Part shown: positions 24,227 to 36,918 of the stretch, piece after piece | How positions within the stretch are numbered: the stretch's first letter is position 1 | Layout of the letters: the number at the start of each line of letters is the position of its first letter | DNA from: Saccharopolyspora spinosa NRRL 18395 | GTDB taxonomy: Bacteria; Actinomycetota; Actinomycetes; Mycobacteriales; Pseudonocardiaceae | DNA: 64,000 nt | Assembly: GCF_000194155.1 (NCBI RefSeq) | Contig: NZ_GL877878.1 | Span: forward strand, 3,088,554 to 3,152,553 | Direction of reading: 5' to 3' | The notes under the pieces: generated by a model | The model's input: the letters and a program-made list of their open reading frames with translations, nothing else | Told to the model about the DNA's origin: nothing | Database searches by the model: none | Position numbers and translations under genes: made by a program

Positions 24227-27200
24227 GGGATGCCGTGGCCCTTCTGCTCGGTGAGGTGGTCGCGCACGATGCGGGCTATCTCGCCGACGTGCTCGGGTTG
24301 CATGAGCCGGTCGTGCGGCAGGTCGATCCGATAGGTGGCCAGCTCGCCGCCGACGTGCGCGCGCCACGCCCGGGCTCCTGGACCGGCTTCGGCCGCGATG
24401 TGCACGGCGTCGCCGGGGTAGTGGCCCGGCCGGTGGCCGCGCAGCAGTTCGGCGTTGTGCCGGGCGGTGGCTACGGTGCGGGCGATGCCGGCTTCGGTGA
24501 ACGCGGCGAACGCGCCGTCGTCTCGGCGCAGCAGCTGCGAGACCGCCTCGAACGCCAGATCCCCCTCGGGTTGGTCGTCGTGGCCGATGGCGGTGAGCAG
24601 GATGCGATACACCCGCTGCGCGTCGATCGGTGCGGGCTCGGCACCCAGCGGTGGGTCGATCAGGCACAGCAAGCCGACCTGCAGGTCCCGCTCGCGCGCC
24701 TTGATCGCCATGTGGTGGGCGACGAGGCCGCCGAAGGACCAGCCGAGCAGGTGCAGCGGTCCGCGCGGATGCGCCGAGCGGATCTCCTGCAGGTAGCGCT
24801 CGGCCATCTCCTCGATGCTGCCCGGTGGCCGCGCGCCTGCGTCACCTTGCAGCGCGTAGACGGGCTGGTCGTGATCGAGGTGGGCCAGCAGCCCGGCGTA
24901 CGACCAGCCCAGGCCGCTGAGCGGGTGCACGCAGTACAGCGGCGCGGCCTGACCACCGGAGCGCAGCGGCAGCAGGTGCCGTCCTGCTGCGGACGGGCCG
25001 GTCAGCGCGCGGTGCAGCGCCGCCGGGGTGCCCGCCTCGAACACGTCGCGGACCTTCGCGCGCAGGCCGAGCCGCGAGCGGATCCGGGCGATCAGGGGGG
25101 CAGTGATCAGCGAATGCCCGCCGAGTTCGAAGAAGTTCTCCTCCGGCCCCACGCGGGCGGTCCCCAGCACCTCGGCGAAGATCTCGCACAACACCCGCAC
25201 CGGCGCCGCCACGTCCGGTTCCCCGGCTGCGGACTGCTCTGCTGCGGTGTCCTCGGCCGGGGTGGGCAGCCGGTCGCGCAGCAGCTTCCCGTTCGCCGAG
25301 AGGGGCAGTTCGTCGCAGGTCAGCAGCCGCGACGGGATCATGTATCCGGGCAGCCTCGCCCTGAGGTGCTCGCGCACCGAGGCGAGATCCACGCCGGGTG
25401 CGACCAGGTGCGCGACGAGCCTGCGGTCGTGGGCGTCGTGCGCGTGCACGGTCACCGCGGCGGCGCGCACCTGCGGGTGCCCGAGCAGCGCGGCCTCGAC
25501 CTCGCTCGGTTCGACGCGGTGGCCGCGGATCTTGACCTGCTCGTCCGCGCGGCCGTGGAAGCGCAGCGATCCGTCCGGTGCGCGGGAGGCGAGGTCGCCG
25601 GTGCGGTACATGCGGGTGCCGGGCGGGCCGAACGGGTCGGCGACGAACCGCTGTGCGCTCAGCGCCGCCCGGTGCAGGTAGCCGGTGGCCACGCCGAGTC
25701 CGGAGATGTAGAGCTCGCCGACGGCGCCCGGCGGTGCCGGGCGCAGCCGCTCGTCGAGCACGTGGCAGGCGGTGTTCCATAACGGACGGCCCAGTGGCAC
25801 AACCTCCCGCTGCCGGCCTTCGACCGGGCAGGCGCTGGACCAGACCGTCGTCTCGGTGGGGCCGTAGCAGGCCAGCAGCCGCACCCCGAGTCCGCGCAGC
25901 CGCTCAGCCAGCGGGCCGGGCACGGCCTCGCCGCCGATCACCCCGCGGATGCCGCGCAGCGCCCGCGGCCGGCCGGCGGCCAGGGTGCGCCACAGCGACG
26001 GTGTCGCATGCATTACCGTCACCCGCTGCCGTTCGACCAGCTCCAGCAGCGCATCGGGATCACGGGTGGTGTCGCGGTCGGCTAGGACCACGGCCGCGCC
26101 GGTGAGCGCGCCGAGGTAGAACTCCGGCACGGACATGTCGAATCCCGCCGGGGCGGTGGCCAGCACCCGGTCCCGCGCGCCGACTTCCAGGAGCTCGGCC
26201 AGCGCGGCCAGCAGGTTCACCACCGCGCGGTGGGCCACGACCACGCCCTTGGGGCGGCCGGTGGAGCCGGAGGTGTAGATGACGTAAGCGGTACCGGTCG
26301 CGATTGGTGCGGGTGATCGGCCGGGGCGGGTGAAGCTCAGCTCGCCGCGCGCGTCGGTGCCGACGACGAGCGCGGGCCGGGCGTCGTCCAGCACGGCGTC
26401 GGTGCGCGCGGCGGGCCAGTCCGGTTCGCAGGGCAGGCAGGCGGCGCCGGTGCGCATTACGGCCAGCATCGTGGCGAGCAGGTCGGGTGTGCGGGGCAGG
26501 GCCGAGGCCACCAGCGCTCCCGGGCCGATGCCGTGCTCGGTGAGCTGCGCGGCGATCTCCCGCACCCGCTGGTCGAGTTCCCGGAACGTCAGCGCTGCGT
26601 GGTCGTGCAGCACCGCCTCGGCGTGCGGGGTTCGGGCGACCTGCGCGGCGAACAGCTCGTGCAACGGGGTCGGCGGGGCCTGGCGGGCGGTGTCGTTGCA
26701 GCCGTGGACCAGCCAGTGGTGCTCCTGCTCGGAAACCACGGGCAGCTCGGCGATCGGTGTGCCGGGCGCGTCGGCCGCGGCGCGCAGCAGGAGCTCGAAG
26801 CGGCTGATCAGCTTCCGCGCGGTGTCCGGGGCGAACAGTTCGGTGTCGTACTCCAGCACCCCGGTGATGCCCTCGGGCATTCCGGTCGGGGTGTGGTTCT
26901 GGCGCAGGCTCAGCAGCAGGTCCAGCCGGGAGGACTCGCCGTGCAGCGCCACCTGCTCGGTGCTGATGCCGGGCAGGTCGAATTCCTGCGACGGGGTGTC
27001 CTGGAAGGCCAGCATCACCTGGAACAGCGGGTGGTGGCCCAGCGATCGGGCCGGGTTGAGCAGTTCCACCAGCCGCTCGATGGGCACCTCCTGGTGGTCG
27101 AAGGCGTCGAGGTCGGCCGCCCGGACCCGCCGCAGCAGTTCGCTGAAGCTGGGCCGCCCGGACAGGTCGGTACGCAGCACGACGGTGTTGACGAAGCAGC

Positions 27201-29517
27201 CCACCGCGTCGTGCAGCGCGGCGTCGTTGCGCCCGGCCACCGGGGTGCCGATCGGGATGTCCTCACCGGCGCCGAGCCTGCACAGCAGGGCGGCGAACGC
27301 GGCGTGCAGCACCATGAACGGGCTGACGTCGTGGTCCTGGGCCAGCCGCAGCACCGCCGCGTGCAGCTTCGCATCCAGGGCCACCTCGATCGTCTCGCCG
27401 CGGTGCGCCGAGACCGGCGGGCGGGGGTGGTCGGTGGGCAGCGGGAGCAGTTCGGGGGCACCGGCGAGCACCTTCGTCCAGTGCCGCAGCTGCGGCTCGG
27501 CGTCGATCGCCTGCTGCCAGACGGTGAAGTCGGCGTACTGCACCGGGCTGGTGGGCCAATGCGGGCTTCGACCGGTGGACCTGGCCCGGTAGGCGGTGGA
27601 CAGGTCGCGGGCCAGCGGGGCCAGCGACCAGCCGTCCACCGCGATGTGGTGCAGCAGCACCAGCAGCACGTGCTGGCCGGGACCGTGCTCGTAGAGGGTC
27701 GCGCGGATCGGCAGCTCGGCCGCGAGGTCGAATCGGTGCGCCGAGTCCGCCGCCAGCCGCGCAGCTAGATCGGCCTCGGTGACCTGGACGTGCTCGAACC
27801 GCAACTGCTCGGGGCTGCGCACCTGCTGCCACGGTCCGTCGTCGGATTCGGCGACCACCGTGCGCAGGCTCTCGTGCCTGGCCACGACGTCGCCCAGCGC
27901 CGCGCGCAGCGCGGTGGCCGACAGCGGCCCGTCCAGGCGCACCGCGAAGCGCATGTTGTAGGTGGTCGCGAACTCGTCGAAGCCGCTGATGAACCACAGC
28001 CGCCGCTGCGCGGGTGAGAGCGGTACGTGCTGTGGCCGCCGGTCCGGGCGCAGCGAGGGCCGGTCGCGGGTGCGGGCCCGGGCGACGTGGCCAGCGAGTT
28101 CGGCCACGGTCGGCGCGTCGAACAGGGTGCGGATGTCGAGTTCCACGCCGAGCCCGGAGCGCACCCGGTTGATCAGCCGGGTGGCCAGCAGCGAGTGCCC
28201 GCCGCTGTCGAAGAAGCTCTCCTGCACCCCGATCTCCGGTATGCCCAGCGTCGCGGCGAACGCCTCGCACAGGAACCGCTCCAGCGGCCCCCCGGGTGCC
28301 CGGCCCGCAGCGCGCCCACGCCCGCTCCCGGGCTCCGGCAACGCGGCGCGGTCCAGCTTTCCGTTGGCGGTCAGCGGGATCTCGGCGACGGCGACGACGA
28401 ATGCGGGAACCATGTGCGCGGGCAGCAGCATCGCGGCGTGCTCCCGCAACTGAGCGGGATCGACCTCGGTGGTGGGCACGACGTAGGCGACCAGCCGGCC
28501 GCCGCCGGTGTCGTCGTGCTGGGCGAGCACCACCGCGCGGGCCACCGACGGGTGCAGTTCGAGGACGTGCTCCACCTCGGCGGGTTCGATGCGGAAACCG
28601 CGCACCTTCACCTGCAGGTCGACGCGCCCCAGGTACTCCAAGGACCCGTCCGGCAGCGCCCGCGCCAGGTCGCCGGAGCGGTACAACCGCGCACCGGCGG
28701 GCCCGAACGGGTCAGCGACGAACCGGGCGGCGGTCAGCCCCGCCCGCCCCAGGTATCCGCGCGCCACCCCGGGCCCGCCCAGGTAGATCTCCCCTGGACA
28801 TCCCGGCGGCACCGGGCGCAGCGCGTGGTCGAGCAGGTGCAGCCGCAGGTCCGCCAGCGCCGTCCCGATCACGCTGCGCGTCTCGGCCGGGTCGGACAGC
28901 AGCGCCCAGGTGGCGTGCACCGTGGTCTCGGTGATGCCGTACATGTTGACCAGCCTCGGCCGCTGCTGGCCGTGCCAGCCACGCAGCCGGGCCGGGTCCA
29001 GCGCTTCCCCGGCGAAGACCACGTGGCGCAGCGCGGGCAGTCCGCCGCCGGGTTCTTCCTGCGCGAGCTGGTAAAACGCCGACGGCGTCTGGGACAGCGC
29101 TGTGACCCCTTCGGCGTCCAGCAGATCCCGCAGCGCCCGAGGCGCGCGGGTGACCTCGCCCGGCACCACCACCAGCCGCCCGCCCCGGCCCAGCGCGCTC
29201 CACAGTTCCCACACCGACACGTCGAACGCGCAGGAGTGAAACAGCGCGTGCACGTCATCGGGCCCAAACCCGAAGAGGCCGTCGGTGACCTCCAGCAGCC
29301 GCAGGACGTTGCGGTGCGAGACCACCACGCCCTTGGGTTCACCGGTCGAACCGGACGTGTAGATCACGTAGGCCGCGTGGTCCGGGTGGACGGGCACCCG
29401 CAGGGCCTCGGCCCCGGCGGCGGCCAGTTCGGCTCTGGTTCGGGGATCGTCGAGCAGCAGCGCGCCGGGATGCGCCGGCAGCACCGGCCGCAGCGCGCGC
29501 ACCGAGACGATCACCAC
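24223..29517 (-). CDS. NRPS, C-terminal part: A2(rest)-T2-C3-A3-T3-TE
   Basis: The 1764-residue frame enters inside an A domain. It has [14 protein letters not shown] near residue 54, NMYGITETT and TANGKLDR, then a T domain ([14 protein letters not shown], near 440), an LCL-type C domain with HHIAVDG (near 624), a complete A domain ([10 protein letters not shown] near 1083, [16 protein letters not shown]), a T domain (ELGGHSLIT, near 1468) and a type I thioesterase with GWSFGG (Ser near 1592). By eye the A2 pocket reads about DVWSVAMVH-K, Thr/Ser-like. A3 reads about DMPHVGCVW-K, unassigned. The upstream frame is lost by a one-base shift near 29545. TE plus the MbtH gene mark this as the end of the assembly line. 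Confidence 0.92.
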   Translation of the reverse strand: MVIVSVRALRPVLPAHPGALLLDDPRTRAELAAAGAEALRVPVHPDHAAYVIYTSGSTGEPKGVVVSHRNVLRLLEVTDGLFGFGPDDVHALFHSCAFDVSVWELWSALGRGGRLVVVPGEVTRAPRALRDLLDAEGVTALSQTPSAFYQLAQEEPGGGLPALRHVVFAGEALDPARLRGWHGQQRPRLVNMYGITETTVHATWALLSDPAETRSVIGTALADLRLHLLDHALRPVPPGCPGEIYLGGPGVARGYLGRAGLTAARFVADPFGPAGARLYRSGDLARALPDGSLEYLGRVDLQVKVRGFRIEPAEVEHVLELHPSVARAVVLAQHDDTGGGRLVAYVVPTTEVDPAQLREHAAMLLPAHMVPAFVVAVAEIPLTANGKLDRAALPEPGSGRGRAAGRAPGGPLERFLCEAFAATLGIPEIGVQESFFDSGGHSLLATRLINRVRSGLGVELDIRTLFDAPTVAELAGHVARARTRDRPSLRPDRRPQHVPLSPAQRRLWFISGFDEFATTYNMRFAVRLDGPLSATALRAALGDVVARHESLRTVVAESDDGPWQQVRSPEQLRFEHVQVTEADLAARLAADSAHRFDLAAELPIRATLYEHGPGQHVLLVLLHHIAVDGWSLAPLARDLSTAYRARSTGRSPHWPTSPVQYADFTVWQQAIDAEPQLRHWTKVLAGAPELLPLPTDHPRPPVSAHRGETIEVALDAKLHAAVLRLAQDHDVSPFMVLHAAFAALLCRLGAGEDIPIGTPVAGRNDAALHDAVGCFVNTVVLRTDLSGRPSFSELLRRVRAADLDAFDHQEVPIERLVELLNPARSLGHHPLFQVMLAFQDTPSQEFDLPGISTEQVALHGESSRLDLLLSLRQNHTPTGMPEGITGVLEYDTELFAPDTARKLISRFELLLRAAADAPGTPIAELPVVSEQEHHWLVHGCNDTARQAPPTPLHELFAAQVARTPHAEAVLHDHAALTFRELDQRVREIAAQLTEHGIGPGALVASALPRTPDLLATMLAVMRTGAACLPCEPDWPAARTDAVLDDARPALVVGTDARGELSFTRPGRSPAPIATGTAYVIYTSGSTGRPKGVVVAHRAVVNLLAALAELLEVGARDRVLATAPAGFDMSVPEFYLGALTGAAVVLADRDTTRDPDALLELVERQRVTVMHATPSLWRTLAAGRPRALRGIRGVIGGEAVPGPLAERLRGLGVRLLACYGPTETTVWSSACPVEGRQREVVPLGRPLWNTACHVLDERLRPAPPGAVGELYISGLGVATGYLHRAALSAQRFVADPFGPPGTRMYRTGDLASRAPDGSLRFHGRADEQVKIRGHRVEPSEVEAALLGHPQVRAAAVTVHAHDAHDRRLVAHLVAPGVDLASVREHLRARLPGYMIPSRLLTCDELPLSANGKLLRDRLPTPAEDTAAEQSAAGEPDVAAPVRVLCEIFAEVLGTARVGPEENFFELGGHSLITAPLIARIRSRLGLRAKVRDVFEAGTPAALHRALTGPSAAGRHLLPLRSGGQAAPLYCVHPLSGLGWSYAGLLAHLDHDQPVYALQGDAGARPPGSIEEMAERYLQEIRSAHPRGPLHLLGWSFGGLVAHHMAIKARERDLQVGLLCLIDPPLGAEPAPIDAQRVYRILLTAIGHDDQPEGDLAFEAVSQLLRRDDGAFAAFTEAGIARTVATARHNAELLRGHRPGHYPGDAVHIAAEAGPGARAWRAHVGGELATYRIDLPHDRLMQPEHVGEIARIVRDHLTEQKGHGIP

Positions 29518-32500
29518 CGGCTCGGCGTCGGCGGTGCGACGGGTGTTCCGGGTCCAGCGGCAGGTACCCCGCCCCGGATTTCAGCGCCGCCAGCAAAGCC
29601 ACCACCAGGTCCAGCGAACGCGGCAACGCCAGCGCCACCAGCCGTTCCGGCCCGGCGCCGCGCGCGATCAGCAGCCGCGCCAGCCGGTTCGCCCGTTCGT
29701 TGAGCTCGCCGTATGTGAGCCGTTCCGCCCCGAACGAGACCGCGACGGCCTCGGGGTGAGCCACGGCGTGCACCTCGAACAGCTCCGGCAGCGCGGCGTG
29801 CTGCAGTCCGGGCGGCGAGATCGCTGCGGTGTCAAGGTCTTCGCCGGGCAGCAGCAGCGTGATCTCGCCGAGGCGGGAGTGCGGTGTCGCGCCGATCCGG
29901 GCCAGCACCGCGGCCAGCCGCCGAAGCAGCCGCCGCGCCGCGGCCTCGCCGAGCACGTCGAGGCGGTGGTCGAGCCGGAACCCGAGCTGATCACCGGGCA
30001 CCACGATCAGCGACAGCGGGTAATGCGTGCCGTCGAGCACTTCGACGCCGGTAACCCGCAGCCCCGGCACGGGGTGGGCGTCGGGGTCATCCGACGGGTA
30101 GTTCTCGAAGACCACCGCGGTGTCGAACAGCTCTCCGTACCCGGCGATGGCCTGCAGCCGCGTCAGGTCCGCATGCTGGTGCTCGAGCACCGCGAGCTGC
30201 TGGTCCCGCAGTGCCGCCAGCGCTTCGGCCACGGTGCGTCGCGGATCGAGCCGCACCCGCACCGGAACGGTGTTGATCAGCAGCCCGACGACGTCCTCCA
30301 CCCCCGGCAGCTCCGGCGGGCGGCCGGCGACCGTGGCACCGAAGACCACGTCATCGCGACCGGTCAGCGCGCCCAGCAGCATCGCCCACGCCAGCTGCAC
30401 CACGGTGCTCACCGTCGAACCCAGCCGCTGCGCGGTGCGCCGCACCGCGTCGGTGCCGACCGCGTCGAGCCGGTCTAACACCCGGCCTCGGTCCTCGGCG
30501 CCACGGCCCGCCGCCGGGGCCACCAGCGTCGGACCATCCACATCGGACAAGATCGTGCGCCAGACCTCCTCGTGCGCGGCGCCGTCGCGCTCCCGCGTCC
30601 AGTCCAGGAACCGCCGGTAGTCGGCGGGTGCGGGCAGCGCCGCCCCGGCATAGAGCGCGAAAAGGTCGTTGATCAGGATCGGCGTGGACCACCCGTCGAT
30701 CACGATGTGGTGGGTGCTGAGCACCAGCACGTGCCGGTCCGCGCCCGCGCCCAGCAGCGCCGCCCGCCACACCGGGGCCTCGGCCAGGTCGAAGCGCCGC
30801 GCCCGGTCGGCGTCGAGGAACCGCGAGACCTCCTGCGCCGTGGCGTCCTCCCGCCGCGTCCACTCGATGTTGAAGCTCGCCGGCCAGACCTGCACCGGCA
30901 CTCCTTCAGCGTCATGGCGGAACGCCGCCGACAGCTGCGGGTGCCTGCGCAGCAACGCGTGCACCGCCTCGCGCAGCCGCTGCTCGTCGAGCTCTCCGGT
31001 GAGCTCGAAGACGAACCGCACCAGGTAGGGATCGGCGGCCTGCGCGTCGTACATCGAGTGGAAGAGCAGCCCCTGCGCCAGCGGCGGCAGCGGCAGCACC
31101 GTGTCCGCCCGCTGCCCGGCACCCTCCCGCGCGTGCTCGGCCATCGCGCCGAGCACCGCGAACCAGCGCTCGCCCAGGACCGCGGCCTCGCGCTCGCCAA
31201 GCAGTTGCCCGTCCCAGGACCAGTTCGCGGTCAGCCGCGGCCCGGCGGGCTCGTCGGTGACCGCGCAATCCAGCTCGACCAGGTGCACCATCCGCATGTC
31301 CTGCGGCATCGACGAGCCAAGCACCGGCGCCAACGGGCGCGGGCACCAGTCCGCGTCGCTGCCCGCGTCGAACCTGCCGAGGTAGTTGAACCCGAACCGC
31401 GGTCGCGGCCCGCCCGCAAGGACCGGGGCGCTCTGCGGGTTCAGGTAGCGCAGCAGGCCGTAGCCGAAACCGTTGCGCGGCACCGCACCCAGCGCGGCCC
31501 GCACGTTCTCGACCACCTCGCCGAGCAGGCGGCGGTCCTGCTGAGCCGCCCCCGGTTGCAGCTGCACCGGGAACTGCGTGGTGAACCAACCGACGGTGCG
31601 CGAGAGGTCGAACCCGCCGAACTCCTCGCGCCCGTGCCGCTCCACGTCCACCAGCACTGCGGGCCCGTCGGCCACCGCGAGAGCGAACGCGCTCAGCAGC
31701 AACGTGTCGGCGGAGCAGCCGAAAACGGCGGTTGCCTGCTCCAGCAAACCGGCGGTGATCTCTTCGGGCAGCTGCAACGACAGGTGGCCGCGGTCGGACT
31801 CCGCGCCCGGCTGCGCCGACGGCCCGCTGACCTCGGCGACCTGACGCCACCACGGGAACTCCGCCTGCGTTCCCGGTTCCCGCGCGTGCTCGGGCAGCGC
31901 CCGCGCCCACTGCGCGAACGAGGTCCCCGCGACCTCCGCTCTCGGGGACCTCCCACCGAGCACGACCTGCCCCGCCTCGCGCAGGTCGTCGAGCAGGATC
32001 CGCCACGACACCCCGTCCACGGCCAAGTGGTGCACCGCGAGCACGAGCGTGCCCGGCTCGCCACCGGCATCCAGCCACACCGCGCTCACCGCCGGGCCGG
32101 TCTCGATGTCCAGCCGCGCCTGCGCGCGTCGCGCCCACTGCCCCGCCAGCTCCCGCCTGCGCTGCTCGGCGAGCTCACGCACGTCCACCCGCGCGAAGTC
32201 GTACCCGGCCTGCGCCGCGACCTGCAGGTTCCACAGCCCACCGGCGGCCGTGAGCTTCAACCGCAGCGCGTCGTGCCGTCGCACCAGCGACGAGAGCACC
32301 GACCGCAGCCCCTGCTCCCCCACGGCGGGCACCCGCAGCGTCGCGCACTGGGCGAACCCGGCCAACGCACCGCCGCGTTCCCGCAGCCAGTGCATGATCG
32401 GCGTCAACGGCAGCGGACCGACCGCAGCACCCGGCCCCGGCAGCGCCGGTGCGGCCGCACCCACCCGCTTGGCCAGCGCGGCAACGGTCGGGTGGCGGAA

Positions 32501-34051
32501 CACGTCGGAGGTGCCGAGTTCGAGGCCACCGCGCCGGGCCCGGCTGGCGAGCTGGATCGCCTTGATGCTGTCACCGCCCAGGGCGAAGAAGTCCCGGTCC
32601 GGCGGCACCTCGGCCAAGCCGAGCACCTCGCGGAACAACCCGGCCAGCAGCTCCTCGGCCGCCGACGCCGGGACCGGGGATTCGGTGGGCGCTTCCTGCG
32701 GCGCGGAGTCTTCGGCCGGATCGGGCAGGGCGGCGCGGTCCAGCTTCCCGTTGCGGTTCAACGGCAACTCCGCCACCACCACGAATTGCGAGGGCACCAT
32801 GAACGGCGGCAGCAGCGCGGCCACGTGCTGCCGCAACGCGGCCGGATCCGCCTGCTCGGCCACGACGTAGGACACCAGCCGCCGCCCGGTTTCCCCCTCA
32901 CGCAGCACCGTCGCCGCCTGCCGCACGCCCTCGGCCCGCCCCAGCGCGGCGTCGACCTCCCCCGTCTCGATGCGGTGACCGCGCAACTTGACCTGGCCGT
33001 CGCCGCGGCCGGCGAAGTGCAGCGTGCCGTCCGGGTTCCACCGCGCCAGATCACCAGTTCGGTACATCCGCTCGCCCGGCGCCCCGTACGGGCAGGCCAC
33101 GAACCGCTGCACCGTCGCGGCCGGATCGGCCAGGTAACCGCGAGCCAGTCCGAACCCGGCCAGATAGAGCTCCCCGACCGCGCCCAGCGGCACCGGCCGC
33201 AGCGCGGCGTCGAGCAGGTGCACCCGCTTGCCGTCGATCGGCGCGCCGATGGGCACCGCGGTGGCGTCCTCGGAGTCGACGACGTGGCGAGTGGCGAACA
33301 CGGTCGTCTCGGTCGGGCCGTAGCCGTTGACCACCACGAGCTCCGGGACGACCGCCCGGACCCGGCGCACCGCCGCCGCCGGGACCACGTCGCCGCCCGT
33401 CCAGACCTGCCGGACACCGCGCAGCCACCCCGGGGCCTCCTGGCTGACCGCGTCGAACAATCCCGCCGTCAACCACAACCCGGTCACCCCGCACCCGGCG
33501 ACCACCTCACCCAGCACCTGCAGATCCGCTTCGCCCGGCGGGGCGAGCACGACCTCACCACCGGTCAGCAGCGGGACCCACAGCTCCAAGGTCAACGCGT
33601 CGAAGGCGTGCGGGGAGTGCAGCAGCACCCGCTCGGCGGCGCCCTCGGCCCACCACCGGTCCTCGGTCAAGCGCACCACGTTCTCGTGCGTGATCGCGAC
33701 GCCTTTCGGCGTGCCGGTGGAACCCGAGGTGAACATGACGCAGGCCAACCGGCCCGGCGTGATCGCCGCAGCGGTCACCGGGGCCGTGCCGCCGCCCGCT
33801 GCCACGTCCACGACCGTCCCGGTGTTGCGGAACCAGCCGGTGAACTCGTCCTGCGCGGTGGCCTCATCGGTGATCAGCAGCGCGAGATCCGCCCCGTCCG
33901 CGATGGAGCGCAACCGGTGCGCCCCGTCGGCCCGGTGCAGCGGCATGTACGCCGCCCCGGCCCGCACCACCGCCAGCACCGCGACCACCAAGCCCACCGA
34001 GCGCTCGACGAGCAGCCCGACCGGAGACTCCGCACCTGCCCCGGCCGCCAC
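29339..34051 (-). CDS. NRPS, central part: A1(rest)-T1-E-C2-A2(start)
   Basis: The frame holds the rest of an A domain ([12 protein letters not shown] near residue 107, [17 protein letters not shown]). A T domain of the type preceding epimerases follows (LGGDSIKA, near 494). The epimerization domain has [13 protein letters not shown] (near 675), [11 protein letters not shown] and FNYLGRF. Next is a C domain with HHIVIDGW (near 1116) and the first core motifs of A2 ending [10 protein letters not shown]. The A1 pocket reads by eye DALWWGGVF-K, closest to valine codes. T-E-C order predicts that residue 1 is converted to the D form. The frame is closed near 29545 by a missing base; sequence resumes as ADAEPVVIV in the next frame. 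Confidence 0.9.
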   Translation of the reverse strand: MAAGAGAESPVGLLVERSVGLVVAVLAVVRAGAAYMPLHRADGAHRLRSIADGADLALLITDEATAQDEFTGWFRNTGTVVDVAAGGGTAPVTAAAITPGRLACVMFTSGSTGTPKGVAITHENVVRLTEDRWWAEGAAERVLLHSPHAFDALTLELWVPLLTGGEVVLAPPGEADLQVLGEVVAGCGVTGLWLTAGLFDAVSQEAPGWLRGVRQVWTGGDVVPAAAVRRVRAVVPELVVVNGYGPTETTVFATRHVVDSEDATAVPIGAPIDGKRVHLLDAALRPVPLGAVGELYLAGFGLARGYLADPAATVQRFVACPYGAPGERMYRTGDLARWNPDGTLHFAGRGDGQVKLRGHRIETGEVDAALGRAEGVRQAATVLREGETGRRLVSYVVAEQADPAALRQHVAALLPPFMVPSQFVVVAELPLNRNGKLDRAALPDPAEDSAPQEAPTESPVPASAAEELLAGLFREVLGLAEVPPDRDFFALGGDSIKAIQLASRARRGGLELGTSDVFRHPTVAALAKRVGAAAPALPGPGAAVGPLPLTPIMHWLRERGGALAGFAQCATLRVPAVGEQGLRSVLSSLVRRHDALRLKLTAAGGLWNLQVAAQAGYDFARVDVRELAEQRRRELAGQWARRAQARLDIETGPAVSAVWLDAGGEPGTLVLAVHHLAVDGVSWRILLDDLREAGQVVLGGRSPRAEVAGTSFAQWARALPEHAREPGTQAEFPWWRQVAEVSGPSAQPGAESDRGHLSLQLPEEITAGLLEQATAVFGCSADTLLLSAFALAVADGPAVLVDVERHGREEFGGFDLSRTVGWFTTQFPVQLQPGAAQQDRRLLGEVVENVRAALGAVPRNGFGYGLLRYLNPQSAPVLAGGPRPRFGFNYLGRFDAGSDADWCPRPLAPVLGSSMPQDMRMVHLVELDCAVTDEPAGPRLTANWSWDGQLLGEREAAVLGERWFAVLGAMAEHAREGAGQRADTVLPLPPLAQGLLFHSMYDAQAADPYLVRFVFELTGELDEQRLREAVHALLRRHPQLSAAFRHDAEGVPVQVWPASFNIEWTRREDATAQEVSRFLDADRARRFDLAEAPVWRAALLGAGADRHVLVLSTHHIVIDGWSTPILINDLFALYAGAALPAPADYRRFLDWTRERDGAAHEEVWRTILSDVDGPTLVAPAAGRGAEDRGRVLDRLDAVGTDAVRRTAQRLGSTVSTVVQLAWAMLLGALTGRDDVVFGATVAGRPPELPGVEDVVGLLINTVPVRVRLDPRRTVAEALAALRDQQLAVLEHQHADLTRLQAIAGYGELFDTAVVFENYPSDDPDAHPVPGLRVTGVEVLDGTHYPLSLIVVPGDQLGFRLDHRLDVLGEAAARRLLRRLAAVLARIGATPHSRLGEITLLLPGEDLDTAAISPPGLQHAALPELFEVHAVAHPEAVAVSFGAERLTYGELNERANRLARLLIARGAGPERLVALALPRSLDLVVALLAALKSGAGYLPLDPEHPSHRRRRAGGDRLGARAAAGAAGASRRAAARRSPNQSRTGRRRGRGPAGARPPGPRGLRDLHVRFDR

Positions 34052-35565
34052 GAGCCGGCCAGCGCCTCGGCGCGGGCGTCGAGCTCGCGGTAGGTCAGCC
34101 GCTCACCGGTGGCGGGTGCGCGCACCGCGAACGCCTCAGGCGCGGCGGCGACCCGCTCGGCGAACCGCGACACCAGGTCTTGCGCGGGAGCGGAGCCCGC
34201 CGCCCCGGTGCCCGCGGACCGCACCGGGGCCCGTTCGGCGGGGGTGGTCGTCTCGAGTCGCGCGATCCGGGTGCCCGGGTCGGCCCGCACCAACTGCTCC
34301 AGCAGGTGCAGAAACCGGTCACGGGCGGCCGCGAGCACTGCGCGGTCGTGGTTGGCCGGGTTCGCGTCAAAGTCGAAGCGCAGCAGCCCATCACCGCGGT
34401 CGTAAGCGACCACGGAGAAGTCCTCCGACGGCGGCGCCGCCACGTTGTGCACGGTCGCGGTGCCATCGCCGAAGCTCAGCCCGTAGGCGAACTTCTGCAC
34501 GTTGACCACCGGCCCGAAGAACCTGCGGCCGTCCTCGGAATACCCGGCCTCCCGCCTCAGCCGCTCTCCTCGGTACCGCTGGTGGGCCAGCACCGACCGC
34601 ACCCGGTCGCAGACCTGCCCGAGCAGCTCGGCGACCGTGTCCGCCGGGTCCAGACGCAACCGCAGCGGCAGCACGTTCGCCGACATCGACGGCACGGTCC
34701 AGCTGAACCCGCTGAACCGGCCCGGCACCGGCAGGCTCAGCACCACCTCCCGGCTGCCCGACATCGCCTGGGTGTGCAGGGCGGTCGCCGCGATCACCAG
34801 CCGCGACCAGCGCCTGCCGAACCGGTCGGCCGCCGCGCGCAGCTCGGCGAACTTCGCCTCGCCGAACGTGGTGGTCAGCCGCAGCGAACTCGCCGCGGCA
34901 GCGGCCGGCCGGGCCGCCATGCTCAGGAAACCGGGACCATCGGCGAGGTGCTCGTGCCACCACCTCCGGTCCGCGTCGAACTCCGCCGAACTCCGATAGC
35001 CGTCCTCTTCGGCCAGCAACCCAGCCAGGCCGCCCCACTGACCGGCCGGGACGGGGAGCCCGCGGTGCAGGTGGTCGTAGATCACGGCGATCCGCGTGGT
35101 CAGCATCGTCATGCCGACACCGTCGAGGGCAATGTGGTGCGCCCATTGGAAAAGCAGGTGCCGCTGCGCGGCCAGGCGCAGCACCACCGCGCCGTGGACC
35201 GGGCCGTCCCGCAGCTCCAGCGGCCGGTCCAGCTCGGCGCGCATCCAGCTCAGTGCCGCGCCGTGCGGATCGTCCGCACCGCTCAGGTCGTGCACCGCCA
35301 CCGCGGGCTCGAGCTGGCGCAGGTGCTGGCGCGGGCGACCGTCGGACGCTTCGGTGAAGGTGGTGTTCACCGCCTCGGCCTCCCGCGCGGCCAGCCGCAC
35401 CGCCGTGCACAGCAAGCCGACCTCCAGCGGCCCGGTGATCTCGGCGTACTCGCCCCACAGGTACGGCGAGGAGCTCGCGGAACCGGCCTGCTCGGCCAGC
35501 CAGATCCCGAGCTGGGCTTCGGAGACGGGGAGTTCGGTGGCCTGGTCGTGCGAGGTCATCGGCAA
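33874..35565 (-). CDS. NRPS, N-terminal part: starter condensation domain and A1 start
   Basis: ATG 35565 opens a synthetase whose first domain is a condensation domain ([18 protein letters not shown] near residue 145, GPVVNVQKF). It resembles the initiating C domains of EntF-type synthetases, which accept an acyl or aryl starter. The A1 domain begins ([15 protein letters not shown]) but the frame shifts by one base near 34045, where [17 protein letters not shown] continues in the next frame. Without the two shifts the gene would be a single polypeptide of about 3780 residues from 35565 to 24223. An N-terminal C domain without its own carrier implies a starter supplied in trans. Confidence 0.88.
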   Translation of the reverse strand: MPMTSHDQATELPVSEAQLGIWLAEQAGSASSSPYLWGEYAEITGPLEVGLLCTAVRLAAREAEAVNTTFTEASDGRPRQHLRQLEPAVAVHDLSGADDPHGAALSWMRAELDRPLELRDGPVHGAVVLRLAAQRHLLFQWAHHIALDGVGMTMLTTRIAVIYDHLHRGLPVPAGQWGGLAGLLAEEDGYRSSAEFDADRRWWHEHLADGPGFLSMAARPAAAAASSLRLTTTFGEAKFAELRAAADRFGRRWSRLVIAATALHTQAMSGSREVVLSLPVPGRFSGFSWTVPSMSANVLPLRLRLDPADTVAELLGQVCDRVRSVLAHQRYRGERLRREAGYSEDGRRFFGPVVNVQKFAYGLSFGDGTATVHNVAAPPSEDFSVVAYDRGDGLLRFDFDANPANHDRAVLAAARDRFLHLLEQLVRADPGTRIARLETTTPAERAPVRSAGTGAAGSAPAQDLVSRFAERVAAAPEAFAVRAPATGERLTYRELDARAEALAGSWRPGQVRSLRSGCSSSARWAWWSRCWRWCGPGRRTCRCTGPTGRTGCAPSRTGRISRC

Positions 35566-36005
35566 TCCTCACCGGCAAGGGGGTGGCCCGCGCCTGACAG
35601 CGTCGATCAGCACCGGTCGCCGCGCGGCGCGACCGGGCGCGGTGGATTTCGTCGGATCACGAGCAGAGTTCGCGGTGGCGCGCTGCGCCCGGGCCTGGTG
35701 TCACTTCACCGGCATCAGCGGATCTTCGGCGGGAGCACGCCGCGGCCGACGGATACCCCGTCGGCCAGGCCACGAACCCTGGTCCTGCGCAAGGCGTGTT
35801 CTCGCGCGTCGCACCTACCGCCTCGCGGGCGGTGATCTCCCTCAAGCACGTCCCGACTCTGACACACGCTCACACGCGAGTCGACTCAAAACACTCAAAT
35901 AGCGCAATTTGGACTTCGCGGGCGATGTTCCCGGTCACGCCCCTGAGAGCGGGCACCATCCAGCCGCCTAATCGGCCAGCGCATGCAGCGGTTCACGACC
36001 GATCA
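35566..36005. other. Upstream region of the NRPS gene
   Basis: About 440 bases precede the NRPS start. No gene is supported on either strand; the open frames are Arg/Pro-rich and shadow-like. The NRPS promoter should lie here. Around 35860-35920 the base composition drops in GC (CTCACACGCGAGTCGACTC, then CAAAACACTCAAATAG), a plausible promoter or element edge. Confidence 0.35.
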
Positions 36006-36196
36006 GCTCCGACCGATCAGCTCCACCGGGAACGCGAACGCCTGCCCTCGATCGCCGGCCGGGTCGCCCGCGTGCTGGCCGACGAGGCCAACGCGGATCA
36101 GCTGACCTTTGTGGACATTGATTCGCTGCTGCGCCAGGTGTATGGCAAGAAGATGCAGGGCGCGCGGTTCGGGCACGCCAGGGTCGGTGGTTATCC
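36006..36196 (+). pseudogene. IS1380-family transposase fragment
   Basis: The frame reads RVARVLADEANADQLTFVDID, then SLLRQVYGKKMQGARFGHARVGGYPG, the DDE-region segment of IS1380-type transposases. Only about 63 residues remain. At about 36196 the sequence switches to a DUF262 gene fragment on the opposite strand. No terminal repeat was found. Confidence 0.7.
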
Positions 36197-36341
36197 GGGT
36201 GTGATTGCGCTTGACCAGATCTTCCCAAAGCCGCTCAAGGTGTCGCCTGCTCCACGAGTACGTCCGCTGATAGAGCGGAACCTGATACTGCTTGGAGCCT
36301 TCGAGCAGCTCCTGAAGCACGGTCTGGCGTGCGACGACCAT
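36197..36341 (-). pseudogene. DUF262-domain protein, N-terminal fragment
   Basis: The minus frame starts MVVARQTVLQELLEGSKQYQVPLYQRTYSWSRRHLERLWEDL, the typical beginning of DUF262 (GmrSD/ParB-like nuclease) proteins, often restriction-type defence enzymes. It is cut after about 48 residues by the IS1380 fragment. The remainder of the gene is not in the window. Confidence 0.7.
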
Positions 36342-36918
36342 GACACCCTTTCATCCCGTCCCGCTGACTCCCGGCGGACCCTGGCCGAAGACCACCTGCG
36401 GCACGGCCCAATTCGCCAGCCACACCCACTTGGCCGATCCACTCCGCTAACCTCTGCGCCCAGCTTGGGCTTCAGGAGACGCGGAGTGCCGACGTAGAAG
36501 ACGACCAGAAGCCCGACGGCGTGACCGGTAGCGGCCGGGATGTTGTCGCTCGCCAGCGGGCAGCTTGCCGCTCTCGCTTAGCCCTCGCAGTGGCAAGCCG
36601 CGGTGACGTTTCATGGCCTCGTCAAAGCCCGGTTCTCACAATCACACCCTGCAGCTTTTCAAACGCCTTCCTCGGCCTGCCTTGGATCTGCCTGCCCAGT
36701 GCTGAGCCGGACAACCCAGCGCTCGCATTTGGCGCATCCAGAACGGTGAACCCGAGCGCCGGACGAGAGAAGATGGTTCAACCATCCGAGTGAGATCACA
36801 CGCTCGGATCGGGGCTCCGCATCCGACTCGCCCAATAACGCGAACCCTGCTGGATATGCTCGGCCGTCCAAGATCACGACACAACCGAAGATCACGGCAT
36901 AACCACTTGGGGGAGCTC
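36342..36918. other. Stretch without a supported gene upstream of the EspG-like gene
   Basis: About 580 bases hold only short frames. A plus frame at 36521-36793 is open but has no motif or ribosome site. The region probably includes the promoter of the EspG-like gene and mobile-element debris. Confidence 0.35.

Noticed and set aside
30572..34093. Plus-strand open frame of 1173 codons opposite the NRPS
   Set aside because: Composition is Arg/Pro/Gln/His-rich and it mirrors A, T, E and C domain coding on the minus strand, so it is a shadow.
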